A stretch of 64,000 nucleotides of DNA, from assembly GCF_001514265.1 (NCBI RefSeq), contig NZ_KQ948991.1, forward strand, positions 1 to 64,000, in the 5' to 3' direction. A model generated the notes under the pieces. That model searched no databases. It worked only from the letters and a program-made list of their open reading frames with translations, and was not told the DNA's origin. Positions 18,134 through 26,209 of this stretch are shown piece after piece. Every line of letters starts with the position of its first letter. The stretch's first letter is position 1. This stretch comes from Streptomyces resistomycificus. GTDB taxonomy: Bacteria; Actinomycetota; Actinomycetes; Streptomycetales; Streptomycetaceae. Position numbers and translations under genes: made by a program.

Positions 18134-19543
18134 ATGGCTGCCCGCACGAAGTCCGCCAAGGAGCGTCCGTCCTACCGCTGCACCGAGTGCGGCTGGCAGA
18201 CGGCCAAGTGGCTCGGCCGCTGCCCCGAGTGCCAGGCCTGGGGGACGGTCGAGGAGTACGGCGCGCCCGCGGTCCGCACGACGTCGCCGGGACGCGTCAC
18301 CACCTCCGCCGTCCCCATCGGCCAGGTCGACGGCCGGCAGGCGACCGCCCGCTCGACCGGCGTGCCCGAGCTGGACCGGGTGCTCGGCGGCGGCCTGGTG
18401 CCCGGCGCGGTGGTGCTGGTCGCGGGCGAACCCGGCGTCGGCAAGTCGACGCTGCTGCTCGACGTGGCCGCCAAGTCGGCGAGCGACGAGCACCGCACCC
18501 TCTATGTGACCGGCGAGGAGTCCGCCAGCCAGGTCCGGCTGCGCGCCGACCGCATCAAGGCCATCGACGACCATCTGTATCTCGCCGCCGAGACGGATCT
18601 GGCCGCCGTGCTCGGTCACTTGGACGCGGTGAAGCCGTCCCTGCTCATCCTGGACTCCGTGCAGACCGTCGCCTCCCCCGAGATCGACGGCGCCCCCGGC
18701 GGCATGGCCCAGGTGCGCGAGGTGGCGGGCGCCCTGATCCGGGCCTCCAAGGACCGCGGGATGTCGACGCTCCTTGTGGGCCATGTCACCAAGGACGGCG
18801 CGATCGCGGGCCCGCGCCTGCTCGAGCACCTCGTGGACGTGGTGCTGAGCTTCGAGGGCGACCGGCATGCCCGTCTGCGCCTCGTCCGAGGCGTCAAGAA
18901 CCGCTACGGCACCACCGACGAGGTCGGCTGCTTCGAACTGCACGACGAGGGCATCACGGGTCTGGCCGACCCGAGCGGACTTTTCCTGACACGTCGTGAC
19001 GAACCGGTCCCCGGCACCTGCCTGACGGTCACCCTGGAGGGCCGCCGTCCGCTGGTCGCCGAGGTCCAGGCGCTCACCGTGGACTCGCAGATCCCCTCCC
19101 CCAGGCGGACCACCTCCGGCCTGGAGACCTCCCGCGTCTCGATGATGCTGGCCGTCCTGGAGCAGCGTGGCCGGATCAGCGCCCTGGGCAAGCGGGACAT
19201 CTACTCCGCGACGGTCGGCGGTGTGAGGTTGTCGGAGCCCGCCGCGGACCTGGCCATCGCCCTCGCGCTGGCGTCCGCGGCCAGCGACACCCCCCTGCCC
19301 AAGAACCTCGTCGCGATCGGCGAGGTCGGCCTTGCGGGCGAGGTCAGAAGGGTTACAGGGGTGCAGCGACGACTCTCCGAAGCACACCGTCTGGGCTTCA
19401 CCCACGCGCTCGTACCGGGTGATCCGGGCAAGGTCCCGACGGGCATGAAGGTGATGGAAGTCGCGGACATAGGGGACGCTCTGAGAGTCCTTCCGCGCTC
19501 GCGTCGCCGAGAGGCCCCACAGGACGACGAGGACCGCCGGTAG
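18134..19543 (+). CDS. radA: DNA repair ATPase RadA
   Basis: 469-aa RecA-related ATPase that promotes branch migration during recombinational repair. It has the N-terminal four-Cys zinc finger (CTECGWQ...CPEC, residues 16-37), Walker [10 protein letters not shown] (about 98-106), the RadA-specific KNRYG motif (about 255) and a C-terminal Lon-protease-like domain. Starts at the ATG 6 nt after TACGGT. It is followed by disA in the same orientation; in Bacillus RadA binds DisA and lowers its c-di-AMP output, so the neighbourhood is functionally sensible. Confidence 0.96.
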   Translation: MAARTKSAKERPSYRCTECGWQTAKWLGRCPECQAWGTVEEYGAPAVRTTSPGRVTTSAVPIGQVDGRQATARSTGVPELDRVLGGGLVPGAVVLVAGEPGVGKSTLLLDVAAKSASDEHRTLYVTGEESASQVRLRADRIKAIDDHLYLAAETDLAAVLGHLDAVKPSLLILDSVQTVASPEIDGAPGGMAQVREVAGALIRASKDRGMSTLLVGHVTKDGAIAGPRLLEHLVDVVLSFEGDRHARLRLVRGVKNRYGTTDEVGCFELHDEGITGLADPSGLFLTRRDEPVPGTCLTVTLEGRRPLVAEVQALTVDSQIPSPRRTTSGLETSRVSMMLAVLEQRGRISALGKRDIYSATVGGVRLSEPAADLAIALALASAASDTPLPKNLVAIGEVGLAGEVRRVTGVQRRLSEAHRLGFTHALVPGDPGKVPTGMKVMEVADIGDALRVLPRSRRREAPQDDEDRR

Positions 19544-19546
19544 ACT
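19541..19546 (+). promoter_or_regulatory. possible disA promoter (-10)
   Basis: TAGACT overlaps the radA stop codon and lies 77 nt before the disA start; the -35 is not clear. Confidence 0.4.
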
Positions 19547-19623
19547 TTGCCCTGGTCTCGCCCGTCCGTACGAACCGAGTGTGCGAGCGGGGGCGTCCCA
19601 GAACCTGCGACCGGAGGAGTGCA

Positions 19624-20748
19624 GTGGCAGCCAACGACCGGGCAGCAGCTCCCGGAAAGTCCGGCGGGAGTTCCGGCGCCGATGGCCTCATGCGCGCCTC
19701 ACTGAGCGCTGTGGCTCCCGGCACGCCCCTTCGCGACGGCCTTGAGCGGGTCCTGCGCGGCAACACGGGCGGCCTCATGGTGCTCGGCTCCGACAAGACC
19801 GTCGAATCGATGTGTACGGGCGGTTTCGTCCTGGATGTCGAGTTCACGGCGACGCGACTGCGGGAGCTGTGCAAGCTCGACGGCGGCATCGTGCTGTCCT
19901 CCGACCTGTCGAAGATCCTCCGGGCGGGCGTCCAACTGCTCCCCGACCCGACGATCCCGACGGAGGAGACGGGCACCCGGCACCGGACCGCGGACCGCGT
20001 GAGCAAGCAGGTCGGCTTCCCGGTCGTCTCGGTGTCCCAGTCGATGCGGCTGATCGCCCTGTACGTCGACGGTCAGCGCCGCGTCCTGGAGGACTCGGCG
20101 GCGATCCTGTCCCGGGCCAACCAGGCCCTCGCGACCCTGGAGCGCTACAAGCTGCGCCTCGACGAGGTCGCGGGCACGCTGTCCGCGCTGGAGATCGAGG
20201 ACCTGGTGACCGTCCGGGACGTCTCGGCCGTGGCGCAGCGCCTGGAGATGGTCCGCCGCATCGCCACCGAGATCGCCGAGTACGTGGTGGAGCTCGGCAC
20301 GGACGGGCGGCTGCTGGCCCTCCAGCTGGACGAGCTGATCGCCGGCGTGGAGCCCGAGCGCGAGCTGGTCGTACGCGACTACGTCCCCGAGCCCACCGCG
20401 AAGCGCTCCCGCACGGTCGAGGAGGCGTTGTACGAGCTGGACGCCCTCAGCCACGCCGAGCTGCTCGAACTGCCCACGGTGGCGCGGGCGCTGGGTTACA
20501 CCGGCTCGCCGGAGGCGCTGGACTCGGCGGTGTCGCCGCGGGGCTTCCGACTGCTGGCGAAGGTACCGAGGCTCCCCGGGGCGATCATCGACCGGCTGGT
20601 GGAGCACTTCGGCGGGCTGCAGAAGCTGCTCGCCGCGAGTGTGGACGACCTGCAGACGGTGGACGGCGTCGGCGAGGCGCGGGCCCGGAGCGTGCGGGAG
20701 GGACTCTCGCGGCTGGCGGAGTCGTCGATCCTGGAGCGGTACGTCTAG
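19624..20748 (+). CDS. disA: DNA integrity scanning diadenylate cyclase
   Basis: 374-aa c-di-AMP synthase that scans DNA for branched structures and makes c-di-AMP from two ATP. The N-terminal DAC domain (about 20-150) carries the RHR motif (GTRHRTADR) and the metal-binding Asp in [11 protein letters not shown]; the usual DGA is DGG here. A helical linker (about 160-300) and a C-terminal helix-hairpin-helix DNA-binding domain ([20 protein letters not shown]) follow. The GTG at 19624 is chosen because GGAGG lies 6 nt upstream at 19613-19617. Downstream is a long repeat array. Confidence 0.96.
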   Translation: MAANDRAAAPGKSGGSSGADGLMRASLSAVAPGTPLRDGLERVLRGNTGGLMVLGSDKTVESMCTGGFVLDVEFTATRLRELCKLDGGIVLSSDLSKILRAGVQLLPDPTIPTEETGTRHRTADRVSKQVGFPVVSVSQSMRLIALYVDGQRRVLEDSAAILSRANQALATLERYKLRLDEVAGTLSALEIEDLVTVRDVSAVAQRLEMVRRIATEIAEYVVELGTDGRLLALQLDELIAGVEPERELVVRDYVPEPTAKRSRTVEEALYELDALSHAELLELPTVARALGYTGSPEALDSAVSPRGFRLLAKVPRLPGAIIDRLVEHFGGLQKLLAASVDDLQTVDGVGEARARSVREGLSRLAESSILERYV

Positions 20749-20759
20749 GTCGGATCAGC

Positions 20760-21120
20760 GGTACGTCCGAGTGGGGCGGAGGTACGCCCGGGGCGGACAG
20801 CGCACGCCGGGTGGGGCGGGGGTACGCAAAGGTCGGACAGCGCACGCCCAAGGTAGCCGGAGACACGTCCGGACCGGACAGCAGCACGCCCAGATCGGAC
20901 AGCGCACGCCCAGGTAGCCGGAGACACATCCGGACCGGACAGCAGCACGCCCAGATCGGACAGCGCACGCCCAGGTAGCCAGGAAACGCGTCCGGACCGG
21001 ACAGCGCCCGCCCGAGACCGACAGCGGTACGCCCCGGACCGACCACGCACGCTCGAAACCGACCACGCACGCCCGGGACCAGCAGCGGTACGCCCGGGAC
21101 CCGCAAGGTGCCGTCGCCAG
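20760..21120. repeat. tandem and degenerate direct-repeat array downstream of disA
   Basis: Three consecutive 61-62-bp units start at 20834, 20896 and 20957. Each begins CGGACAGCGCACGCCC and continues through GTAGCC, GGAGACAC(G/A)TCCGGACCGG. Both flanks hold shorter, degenerate about 20-bp units of the type CGACCACGCACGCCCGGGAC and CGACAGCGGTACGCCC, so the array covers about 360 nt. The core 8-mer GCACGCCC recurs. It separates convergent disA and the next minus-strand gene. No protein-coding signal is convincing on either strand. Confidence 0.85.
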
Positions 21121-21130
21121 GACAGTGCCG

Positions 21131-21979
21131 CTAGTCGTTCTCCAGCACGAACGAGGCCTGGGCCGTCCCGAACCCCGGGGCCTTCGCCTCCACCAGGTAC
21201 GTCCCCGCGCCGGCCGACCCCGCGGGCGGCGTCGCGCACTGCGGGGCGCTCGGCTTGCGGTCCCACTTGACGGTGTAGGTGATGGCCGCGCCGGCGGGGG
21301 CACGGAAGACCAGGTTGCCGGAGGCCTTGGGGCAGTCGGCGGAGGACCAGTAGACGTCGTCGCTGTCGGCCGGGGTGATCGTCAACACCGCGTTCTTCGG
21401 GCCGAGATCGACCTTGCAGTCACCGGCGGACGAGTTCCTCGCGGTCAGCAGCAGGGTGGGCGTCTGCCCCGGCTCGTACGCGTTGTGCAGGCTGGTCACG
21501 GTCAACTTCACCGCGCTCGCGGTGCAGTTGGGGAGCGAGGAACCCGCGGCGAGGGTGTCGTCCGAGCCCACCCCGGTGCCGGTACCGCCACCGGCCGCCG
21601 CACCGTCGGAGCCGCCCGCCCCTCCGGCACCACCGGAACCCGACCCGGTCCCCGCGGCCGACCCCGCACCGTCGCCGGAGCCGCCCCCGGACCCGCCGCC
21701 CGACCCCGACCCGCCGGAGCCGCCGCCGCTCGACTCCTCCCTGCCGCCCGGCGCTTGGCTGATCGCCGGCCCGGAGCCGGAGGGCCCCGGCGTGATCGTC
21801 GAGGGGGAGGGATTCTTGTCGTTGGATCCGCCGGCGCCGTTGTCGCCGCCTCCGCCGCCCGAGGTCACGATCCAGGCGATCAGCAGTGCCAACAGGGCCG
21901 TCACGGACAGCAGTACGGCCCTCCGACGCCAGTAGATGGAGGAGGGAAGCGGCCCGACCGGATTGCGCAGAGATCCCAC
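21131..21979 (-). CDS. membrane-anchored protein with Gly/Ser-rich linker and Ig-like outer domain
   Basis: 282-aa hypothetical. After a 20-residue cytoplasmic start a single membrane helix (RRRAVLLSVTALLALLIAWI) leads to a 110-residue Gly/Ser/Pro-rich linker. The outer C-terminal domain (about 165-282) has four Cys (LPNCTAS, GDCKVD, SADCPKA, PQCATPP) and strands such as AVKLTVTSLHNAYEPGQTP and LLLTARNSSAGDC, which look like a beta-sandwich (DUF4232-like). GTG at 21979 lies 7 nt after TACAGT (21992-21987), a leaderless pattern. It is probably an envelope protein; the function is unknown. Confidence 0.75.
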   Translation of the reverse strand: MGSLRNPVGPLPSSIYWRRRAVLLSVTALLALLIAWIVTSGGGGGDNGAGGSNDKNPSPSTITPGPSGSGPAISQAPGGREESSGGGSGGSGSGGGSGGGSGDGAGSAAGTGSGSGGAGGAGGSDGAAAGGGTGTGVGSDDTLAAGSSLPNCTASAVKLTVTSLHNAYEPGQTPTLLLTARNSSAGDCKVDLGPKNAVLTITPADSDDVYWSSADCPKASGNLVFRAPAGAAITYTVKWDRKPSAPQCATPPAGSAGAGTYLVEAKAPGFGTAQASFVLEND

Positions 21980-22154
21980 GGCGCAAACTGTACGAGAGAT
22001 CGGCGCCTTCGCTGGCCCCACCCGCCGCCCCGGCTCACAACTTTTCCGGATCATCATCCCGGAAGCGGCCACTCCACCCCTGTCCTTCGTCGGGTGTGAC
22101 ACCTGACGATCGCAGGCTGTGACTGTTTCGGCCCACCACCTACCGTCCGTGACC

Positions 22155-22913
22155 ATGGACTTCGACGACACCGAGCTCTACCGCGACCTCACCGACGCCG
22201 CGCACGACACCCCTACGTGGGTACAACACACCGTCGGGATATGGACGGAGGCCGCAATCCTGTTCTTCGCCGCGCTGTTCGCGGCGGCGTGGTGGCGGGG
22301 TAGGCGCGGCACCACCCACGCGTTCGCGATCGCGGCCCTTGCACCTCTGGCCACGGCTGCGGCGTACCTGTGCAGTGAGGTGCTCAAGTCCGGCGTCACG
22401 GAGGAGCCTCCGTGTCGGGCGGTTTCGGGAGCGGTACCTTCCCTCGCCGACTGCCCGCCGTCCGGCGACTGGTCCTTCCCCAGCAACCACGCCACCATCG
22501 CGGGCGCCACGGCCGTCACCCTGGCCCTGGTCCGGCGCACCGACCTGCGACGGACCGCCCCGCCCGGGGAATCACATCCTTGGCGGCGAGGCGGCCCCCG
22601 GTGTCGAAGCACCGTCCGAAGTGGTCGACGAAGACCAGGAGTTCGCCGCTCGCCCGGTAGTAGCGGCAGTGCGTCCCCTTCGGCGGGGCGGGCGCGCGTT
22701 CGACGGAGGCGTCCCGGGCGGTGCGCTCCGGCAGGACGGGCGCGACCCCCTCGGCCGTGTCCGTTCCATCCGCCCGACGCTACAAGCGGCCGCGGCCCGC
22801 CACTGCCGCCGATCGTCAGATTGTTCGGCACGCCGTCGTCAGGTCGTGTAGCTCGCCGGGGTGGCGGTACGCCCGGGGCACCGTCCCCGCATGGCAGGAT
22901 CGGAAGGTCATGA
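22155..22913 (+). pseudogene. truncated PAP2-family membrane phosphatase
   Basis: The first about 130 residues are a normal PAP2-type lipid phosphatase: membrane helices near TEAAILFFAALFAAAWW and FAIAALAPLATAAAYL, then the VLKSGVTEEPPCR segment (motif 1) and DWSFPSNHATIAGATAV (motif 2, PSxH type). After about 22555 the reading frame turns into Arg/Pro-rich noise and runs to 22913. Motif 3 (SRxxxxxHxxxD), which supplies the second catalytic His, is absent, so the product should be inactive. At the break the DNA becomes an unrelated fragment that reads as protein on the opposite strand. TACCGT lies 8 nt before ATG 22155. Confidence 0.75.
22564..22779 (-). pseudogene. orphan coding fragment on the opposite strand
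   Basis: In one minus frame, bounded upstream by TAG (22782-22780), the DNA reads as a protein-like stretch with good composition: GTHCRYYRASGELLVFVDHF, then GRCFDTGGRLAAKDVIPR, after which it runs into the antisense of the PAP2 gene. There is no start codon before the conserved part. It looks like the C-terminal piece of an unknown gene joined to the broken PAP2 gene by deletion or recombination. I do not recognise the family. Confidence 0.45.
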
Positions 22914-23839
22914 CTGTGCCCACGAAGTCCCCGCACCCCGTGCACACCCCCGTCGGCGACGTCCGCGGCGAGCCACTGCACGCCCCCGTCATCGACTGGT
23001 TCGACGAGCACGCCCGCGACCTGCCCTGGCGGCGGCCCGAAGCCGGTTCGTGGGGGGTGATGGTCAGTGAGTTCATGCTGCAGCAGACGCCGGTGAACCG
23101 CGTCCTGCCCGTCTACGAGCAGTGGCTGGCCCGTTGGCCGCGCCCCGCCGACCTCGCCGCGGAGGCCCCCGGCGAGGCGGTCCGCGCCTGGGGCCGGCTC
23201 GGCTATCCGCGCCGTGCCCTCCGGCTGCACGGAGCGGCGGTCGCCATAACGGAGCGGCACGGCGGCGACGTACCGACCGACCACGCCCAGCTGCTCGCGC
23301 TGCCCGGCATCGGGGAGTACACGGCCGCGGCCGTGGCCTCGTTCGCCTACGGGCAGCGGCACGCGGTGCTGGACACGAACGTCCGCCGGGTCTTCGCCCG
23401 GGCGGTCACCGGCGTCCAGTACCCGCCGAACGCCACCACCGCCGCCGAACGCAAGCTGGCCCGTGCCCTGCTGCCCGAGGACGAGCGGGTCGCCGCCCGC
23501 TGGGCCGCCGCGTCGATGGAGCTCGGCGCGCTGGTGTGCACGGCCAAGAACGAGACCTGTCACCGCTGCCCGATCGCCGCGCAGTGCGCCTGGCGGCTCG
23601 CGGGCAAGCCGGAGCACGACGGTCCGCCGCGCCGCGGACAGACGTACGCCGGGACCGACCGTCAGGTCCGCGGCAAGCTGCTCGCCGTCCTGCGCGAGGC
23701 GCACACCGCCGTCCCGCAGGCGGCCCTCGACGGGGTGTGGCACGAGCCGGTGCAGCGCGCCCGGGCGCTGGACGGTCTGGTCGCGGACGGTCTGGTGGAG
23801 CCACTGCCGGGTGGTTTGTATCGACTGCCGTTGACCTGA
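22910..23839 (+). CDS. mutY: A/G-specific adenine glycosylase
   Basis: 309-aa base-excision repair enzyme that removes adenine mispaired with 8-oxoguanine. The HhH-GPD fold is complete: RDLPWRR, the catalytic Glu in SEFMLQQTPVNRV (about residue 49), the helix-hairpin-helix LPGIGEYTAAAV (about 130-141) and catalytic Asp in VLDTNVRRV. The [4Fe-4S] loop is CTAKNETCHRCPIAAQC (C-X6-C-X2-C-X5-C, about 205-221). The NUDIX-like C-terminal recognition domain is short, as in actinobacteria. The ATG at 22910 begins MTVPTKSPH. The upstream neighbour is the truncated PAP2 gene. Confidence 0.92.
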   Translation: MTVPTKSPHPVHTPVGDVRGEPLHAPVIDWFDEHARDLPWRRPEAGSWGVMVSEFMLQQTPVNRVLPVYEQWLARWPRPADLAAEAPGEAVRAWGRLGYPRRALRLHGAAVAITERHGGDVPTDHAQLLALPGIGEYTAAAVASFAYGQRHAVLDTNVRRVFARAVTGVQYPPNATTAAERKLARALLPEDERVAARWAAASMELGALVCTAKNETCHRCPIAAQCAWRLAGKPEHDGPPRRGQTYAGTDRQVRGKLLAVLREAHTAVPQAALDGVWHEPVQRARALDGLVADGLVEPLPGGLYRLPLT

Positions 23840-23864
23840 CGCGGCTTGTGTCTCAACTCCCCCG

Positions 23865-23899
23865 GCACCAAATCGCCCTGTAACAGGGCGATTCGGTGC
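23865..23899. terminator. hairpin between mutY and sigE
   Basis: Perfect 10-bp stem AATCGCCCTG (23871-23880) and CAGGGCGATT (23884-23893) with a TAA loop, extended by GCACC/GGTGC (23865-23869, 23895-23899) across one mismatch. It isolates the sigE operon from mutY. Confidence 0.8.
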
Positions 23900-24084
23900 A
23901 ACCTCCTGCCCCGTTCCCACTGCTGTTACACAACCGACGGACAGCCGAGCGCTGGCCGCAGGCTGCTTCGGACAGCCCCGTGACAACGCCTCCGTAGCTT
24001 CATTTCCGTGCCCGACAGGCACCACAGGCAATGAATCCGACGGCGACCAGGCCGGCCGGGAACGGGGAGCGGGAGGCGGTCACC

Positions 24085-24624
24085 ATGGCGCAGGGCGAGG
24101 TGCTCGAGTTCGAGGAGTACGTACGCACCCGGCAGGAGGCGCTGCTGCGCAGTGCCCGCCGACTGGTCCCGGACCCGGTCGACGCGCAGGACCTGCTGCA
24201 GACGGCGCTCGTGCGGACGTACGGCCGCTGGGACGGCATCGCGGACAAGCGACTCGCCGACGCCTACCTACGTCGCGTGATGATCAACACGCGCACCGAG
24301 TGGTGGCGGGCCCGCAAGCTCGAGGAGGTGCCGACCGAGCAGCTCCCGGACGCCTCGGTCGACGACGCCACCGAGCAGCACGCGGACCGGGCGTTGCTGA
24401 TGGACGTCATGAAGGTGCTCGCCCCGAAGCAGCGCAGCGTCGTCGTGCTGCGACACTGGGAGCAGATGTCCACGGAGGAGACGGCCGCCGCCCTCGGCAT
24501 GTCGGCCGGAACGGTCAAGAGCACGCTGCACCGGGCGCTCGCCCGGCTCCGCGAGGAGCTGGAGAGCCGCGACCTGGACGCACGCGCGCTGGAGCGTGAG
24601 GAGCGGGAGCGTTGCGCGGCCTAG
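24085..24624 (+). CDS. sigE: ECF sigma factor SigE (cell-envelope stress)
   Basis: 179-aa ECF sigma factor controlling the Streptomyces cell-wall stress response. Region 2 is EFEEYVRTRQEALLRSARRL to WWRARKLEE and region 4 is QRSVVVLRHWEQMSTEETAA then GMSAGTVKSTLHRALARLRE. It has no cognate anti-sigma factor next door. In S. coelicolor sigE transcription is switched on by the CseB/CseC pair encoded downstream, and CseA tunes the signal. I place the start at ATG 24085 (MAQGEVLEFEEY) because GGGAGG lies just upstream and this matches the known N-terminus; an ATG at 24031 would add 18 residues. Overlaps cseA at its 3' end. Confidence 0.95.
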   Translation: MAQGEVLEFEEYVRTRQEALLRSARRLVPDPVDAQDLLQTALVRTYGRWDGIADKRLADAYLRRVMINTRTEWWRARKLEEVPTEQLPDASVDDATEQHADRALLMDVMKVLAPKQRSVVVLRHWEQMSTEETAAALGMSAGTVKSTLHRALARLREELESRDLDARALEREERERCAA

Positions 24625-25328
24625 GCACGAGTGCCGGTGGCGCCGGGCGCACGGCGGGCGGGGACGGTGACGGGGACCAACCCGGCCGGCCCGAGCCCCT
24701 TCCACCGGCCCGGGGGACCTTCCAGGCGGTGATCACGGCGGGTGCCGTGTTCGCCGCCCTCACCCTTTTCCTGTCCGCCTGCGGCACCGGCGGCACCGGG
24801 GCCCGCGACGAGGGTCCGGCCCGTACCGACTCGGTGGCGGGCGCGTCCGCCTCGCCCGTGCCGGCCGCCTCCGTGACGGCCGCGCGCGTGGACGCGGTGC
24901 GGCTCCTGAAGGGCGACCCGAAGGTCTCCGCGAACGTCAAGCGCGAACTGAAGCCGTGCGCGGGCGACGAGTACCCCGTCGACGTGTCGTACGGCGAACT
25001 GACCGCAGGGGCCTCCGACGATGTCGTCGTCAACGTGCTGACCTGTGGTGACGCGGTGGGAATCGGCTCCTACGTGTATCGCGAGGAGGACGGTTCCTAC
25101 CAGAATGTCTTCAGCGCCGAGGACCCCCCGCTCTACGCGGAGATCGACCGCGGCGCCCTGGTGGTGACCAGGCAGGTGTACGAGAAGGGCGACCCGGTGT
25201 CGAGTCCGTCGGGCGAGGAGGTCAGCACCTACCTCTGGGTCACGGACCGCTTCGTGCGGAAGTACAAGACCCGCACGGAGTACAGCAACTCCGTGGGGAG
25301 CGACCCCACGCCGGCCCCGGACAGCTGA
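24612..25328 (+). CDS. cseA: CseA lipoprotein, modulator of sigE signalling
   Basis: Predicted lipoprotein of up to 238 aa. The hydrophobic stretch ITAGAVFAALTLFLSACG ends in a clear lipobox (LSAC), giving a lipidated Cys near residue 57; the mature part faces the wall. It overlaps the last 13 nt of sigE. The start is uncertain: the frame opens with TTG 24612 (LRGLGTSAGG), and the unusually long, Gly/Pro-rich region before the membrane segment may mean a later start. In S. coelicolor loss of CseA raises sigE expression, so it acts as a negative modulator of the CseC signal. Confidence 0.88.
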   Translation: MRGLGTSAGGAGRTAGGDGDGDQPGRPEPLPPARGTFQAVITAGAVFAALTLFLSACGTGGTGARDEGPARTDSVAGASASPVPAASVTAARVDAVRLLKGDPKVSANVKRELKPCAGDEYPVDVSYGELTAGASDDVVVNVLTCGDAVGIGSYVYREEDGSYQNVFSAEDPPLYAEIDRGALVVTRQVYEKGDPVSSPSGEEVSTYLWVTDRFVRKYKTRTEYSNSVGSDPTPAPDS

Positions 25329-25398
25329 CCCGCCGGCCGGGAACGGCGCGAACCGGTCGGCACGAAGATCGGTGTGAACCGAACAGGGGCCCTGAACC

Positions 25399-25428
25399 GA
25401 TCTGTTGGTAACGGATCTGTTGGTAACG
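25399..25428. repeat. perfect 15-bp tandem duplication between cseA and cseB
   Basis: GATCTGTTGGTAACG occurs twice end to end (25399-25413 and 25414-25428) in the 153-nt gap between cseA and cseB. It is A/T-richer than the surroundings. Confidence 0.9.
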
Positions 25429-25481
25429 GCTGTCACGGCCGGCAACGGCGCGACACGAGGACTGAGAGCAGAGAGCACGGG

Positions 25482-26189
25482 ATGGCAGACCAGACCCACG
25501 TTCTGTTCGTCGAGGACGACGACGTCATCCGCGAGGCCACCCAGCTCGCCCTGGAGCGGGACGGCTTCGCGGTCACGGCCATGCCCGACGGGTTGTCGGG
25601 CCTGGAGGCCTTCCGCGCCGACCGCCCCGACATCGCCCTGCTGGACGTCATGGTCCCGGGCCTGGACGGGGTCTCGCTGTGCCGCCGCATCCGTGACGAG
25701 TCGACCGTCCCGGTGATCATGCTCTCCGCGCGCGCCGACTCCATCGACGTCGTGCTGGGTCTGGAGGCGGGCGCCGACGACTACGTGACCAAGCCCTTCG
25801 ACGGCGCGGTCCTGGTCGCCCGGATCCGCGCGGTGCTGCGCCGCTTCGGACACGCGAGCGGCGGTGACCGCGTGGACGACTCCGCAGGCCCGGCGGCCGG
25901 CGGCGGCCTGCTGGCCTTCGGCGAACTGGAGATCGACACCGAGGGCATGGAGGTGCGCCGGGCCGGGGAGCCGGTGGCGCTCACCCCCACCGAGATGCGG
26001 CTGCTGCTGGAGTTCTCCTCCGCGCCGGGCACGGTCCTCTCGCGCGACAAGCTCCTGGAGCGCGTGTGGGACTACGGCTGGGGCGGTGACACGCGGGTCG
26101 TCGACGTCCATGTGCAGCGGCTGCGTACGAAGATCGGCCAGGACCGGATCGAGACGGTCCGTGGTTTCGGCTACAAGTTGAAGGCTTGA
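25482..26189 (+). CDS. cseB: response regulator CseB (OmpR family)
   Basis: 235-aa response regulator. The receiver domain has the acidic pair in VLFVEDDDVIRE, the phospho-acceptor Asp in IALLDVMVPGLDG (about residue 55) and Lys in VTKPFDG (about 104). The C-terminal winged helix (about 145-235) has LTPTEMRLLLEF, VWDYGWGGDTRVVDVHVQRL and GFGYKL. CseB activates sigE transcription when CseC detects envelope damage. ATG 25482 begins MADQTHVLFVEDD; the upstream extension in frame runs across the 15-bp tandem repeat and is not part of the family. Confidence 0.95.
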   Translation: MADQTHVLFVEDDDVIREATQLALERDGFAVTAMPDGLSGLEAFRADRPDIALLDVMVPGLDGVSLCRRIRDESTVPVIMLSARADSIDVVLGLEAGADDYVTKPFDGAVLVARIRAVLRRFGHASGGDRVDDSAGPAAGGGLLAFGELEIDTEGMEVRRAGEPVALTPTEMRLLLEFSSAPGTVLSRDKLLERVWDYGWGGDTRVVDVHVQRLRTKIGQDRIETVRGFGYKLKA

Positions 26190-26209
26190 GCGGGCAGGGG
26201 TATCGGGGT

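Noticed and set aside
20834..21018. Possible CRISPR array
   Set aside because: The 61-62-bp units are contiguous with no unique spacers, no leader and no cas genes nearby.
20585..21303. Minus-strand ORFs of about 175-180 aa through the repeat array
   Set aside because: They owe their length to repeat periodicity, have Cys/Arg/Pro-rich composition and overlap the opposite-strand disA 3' end.
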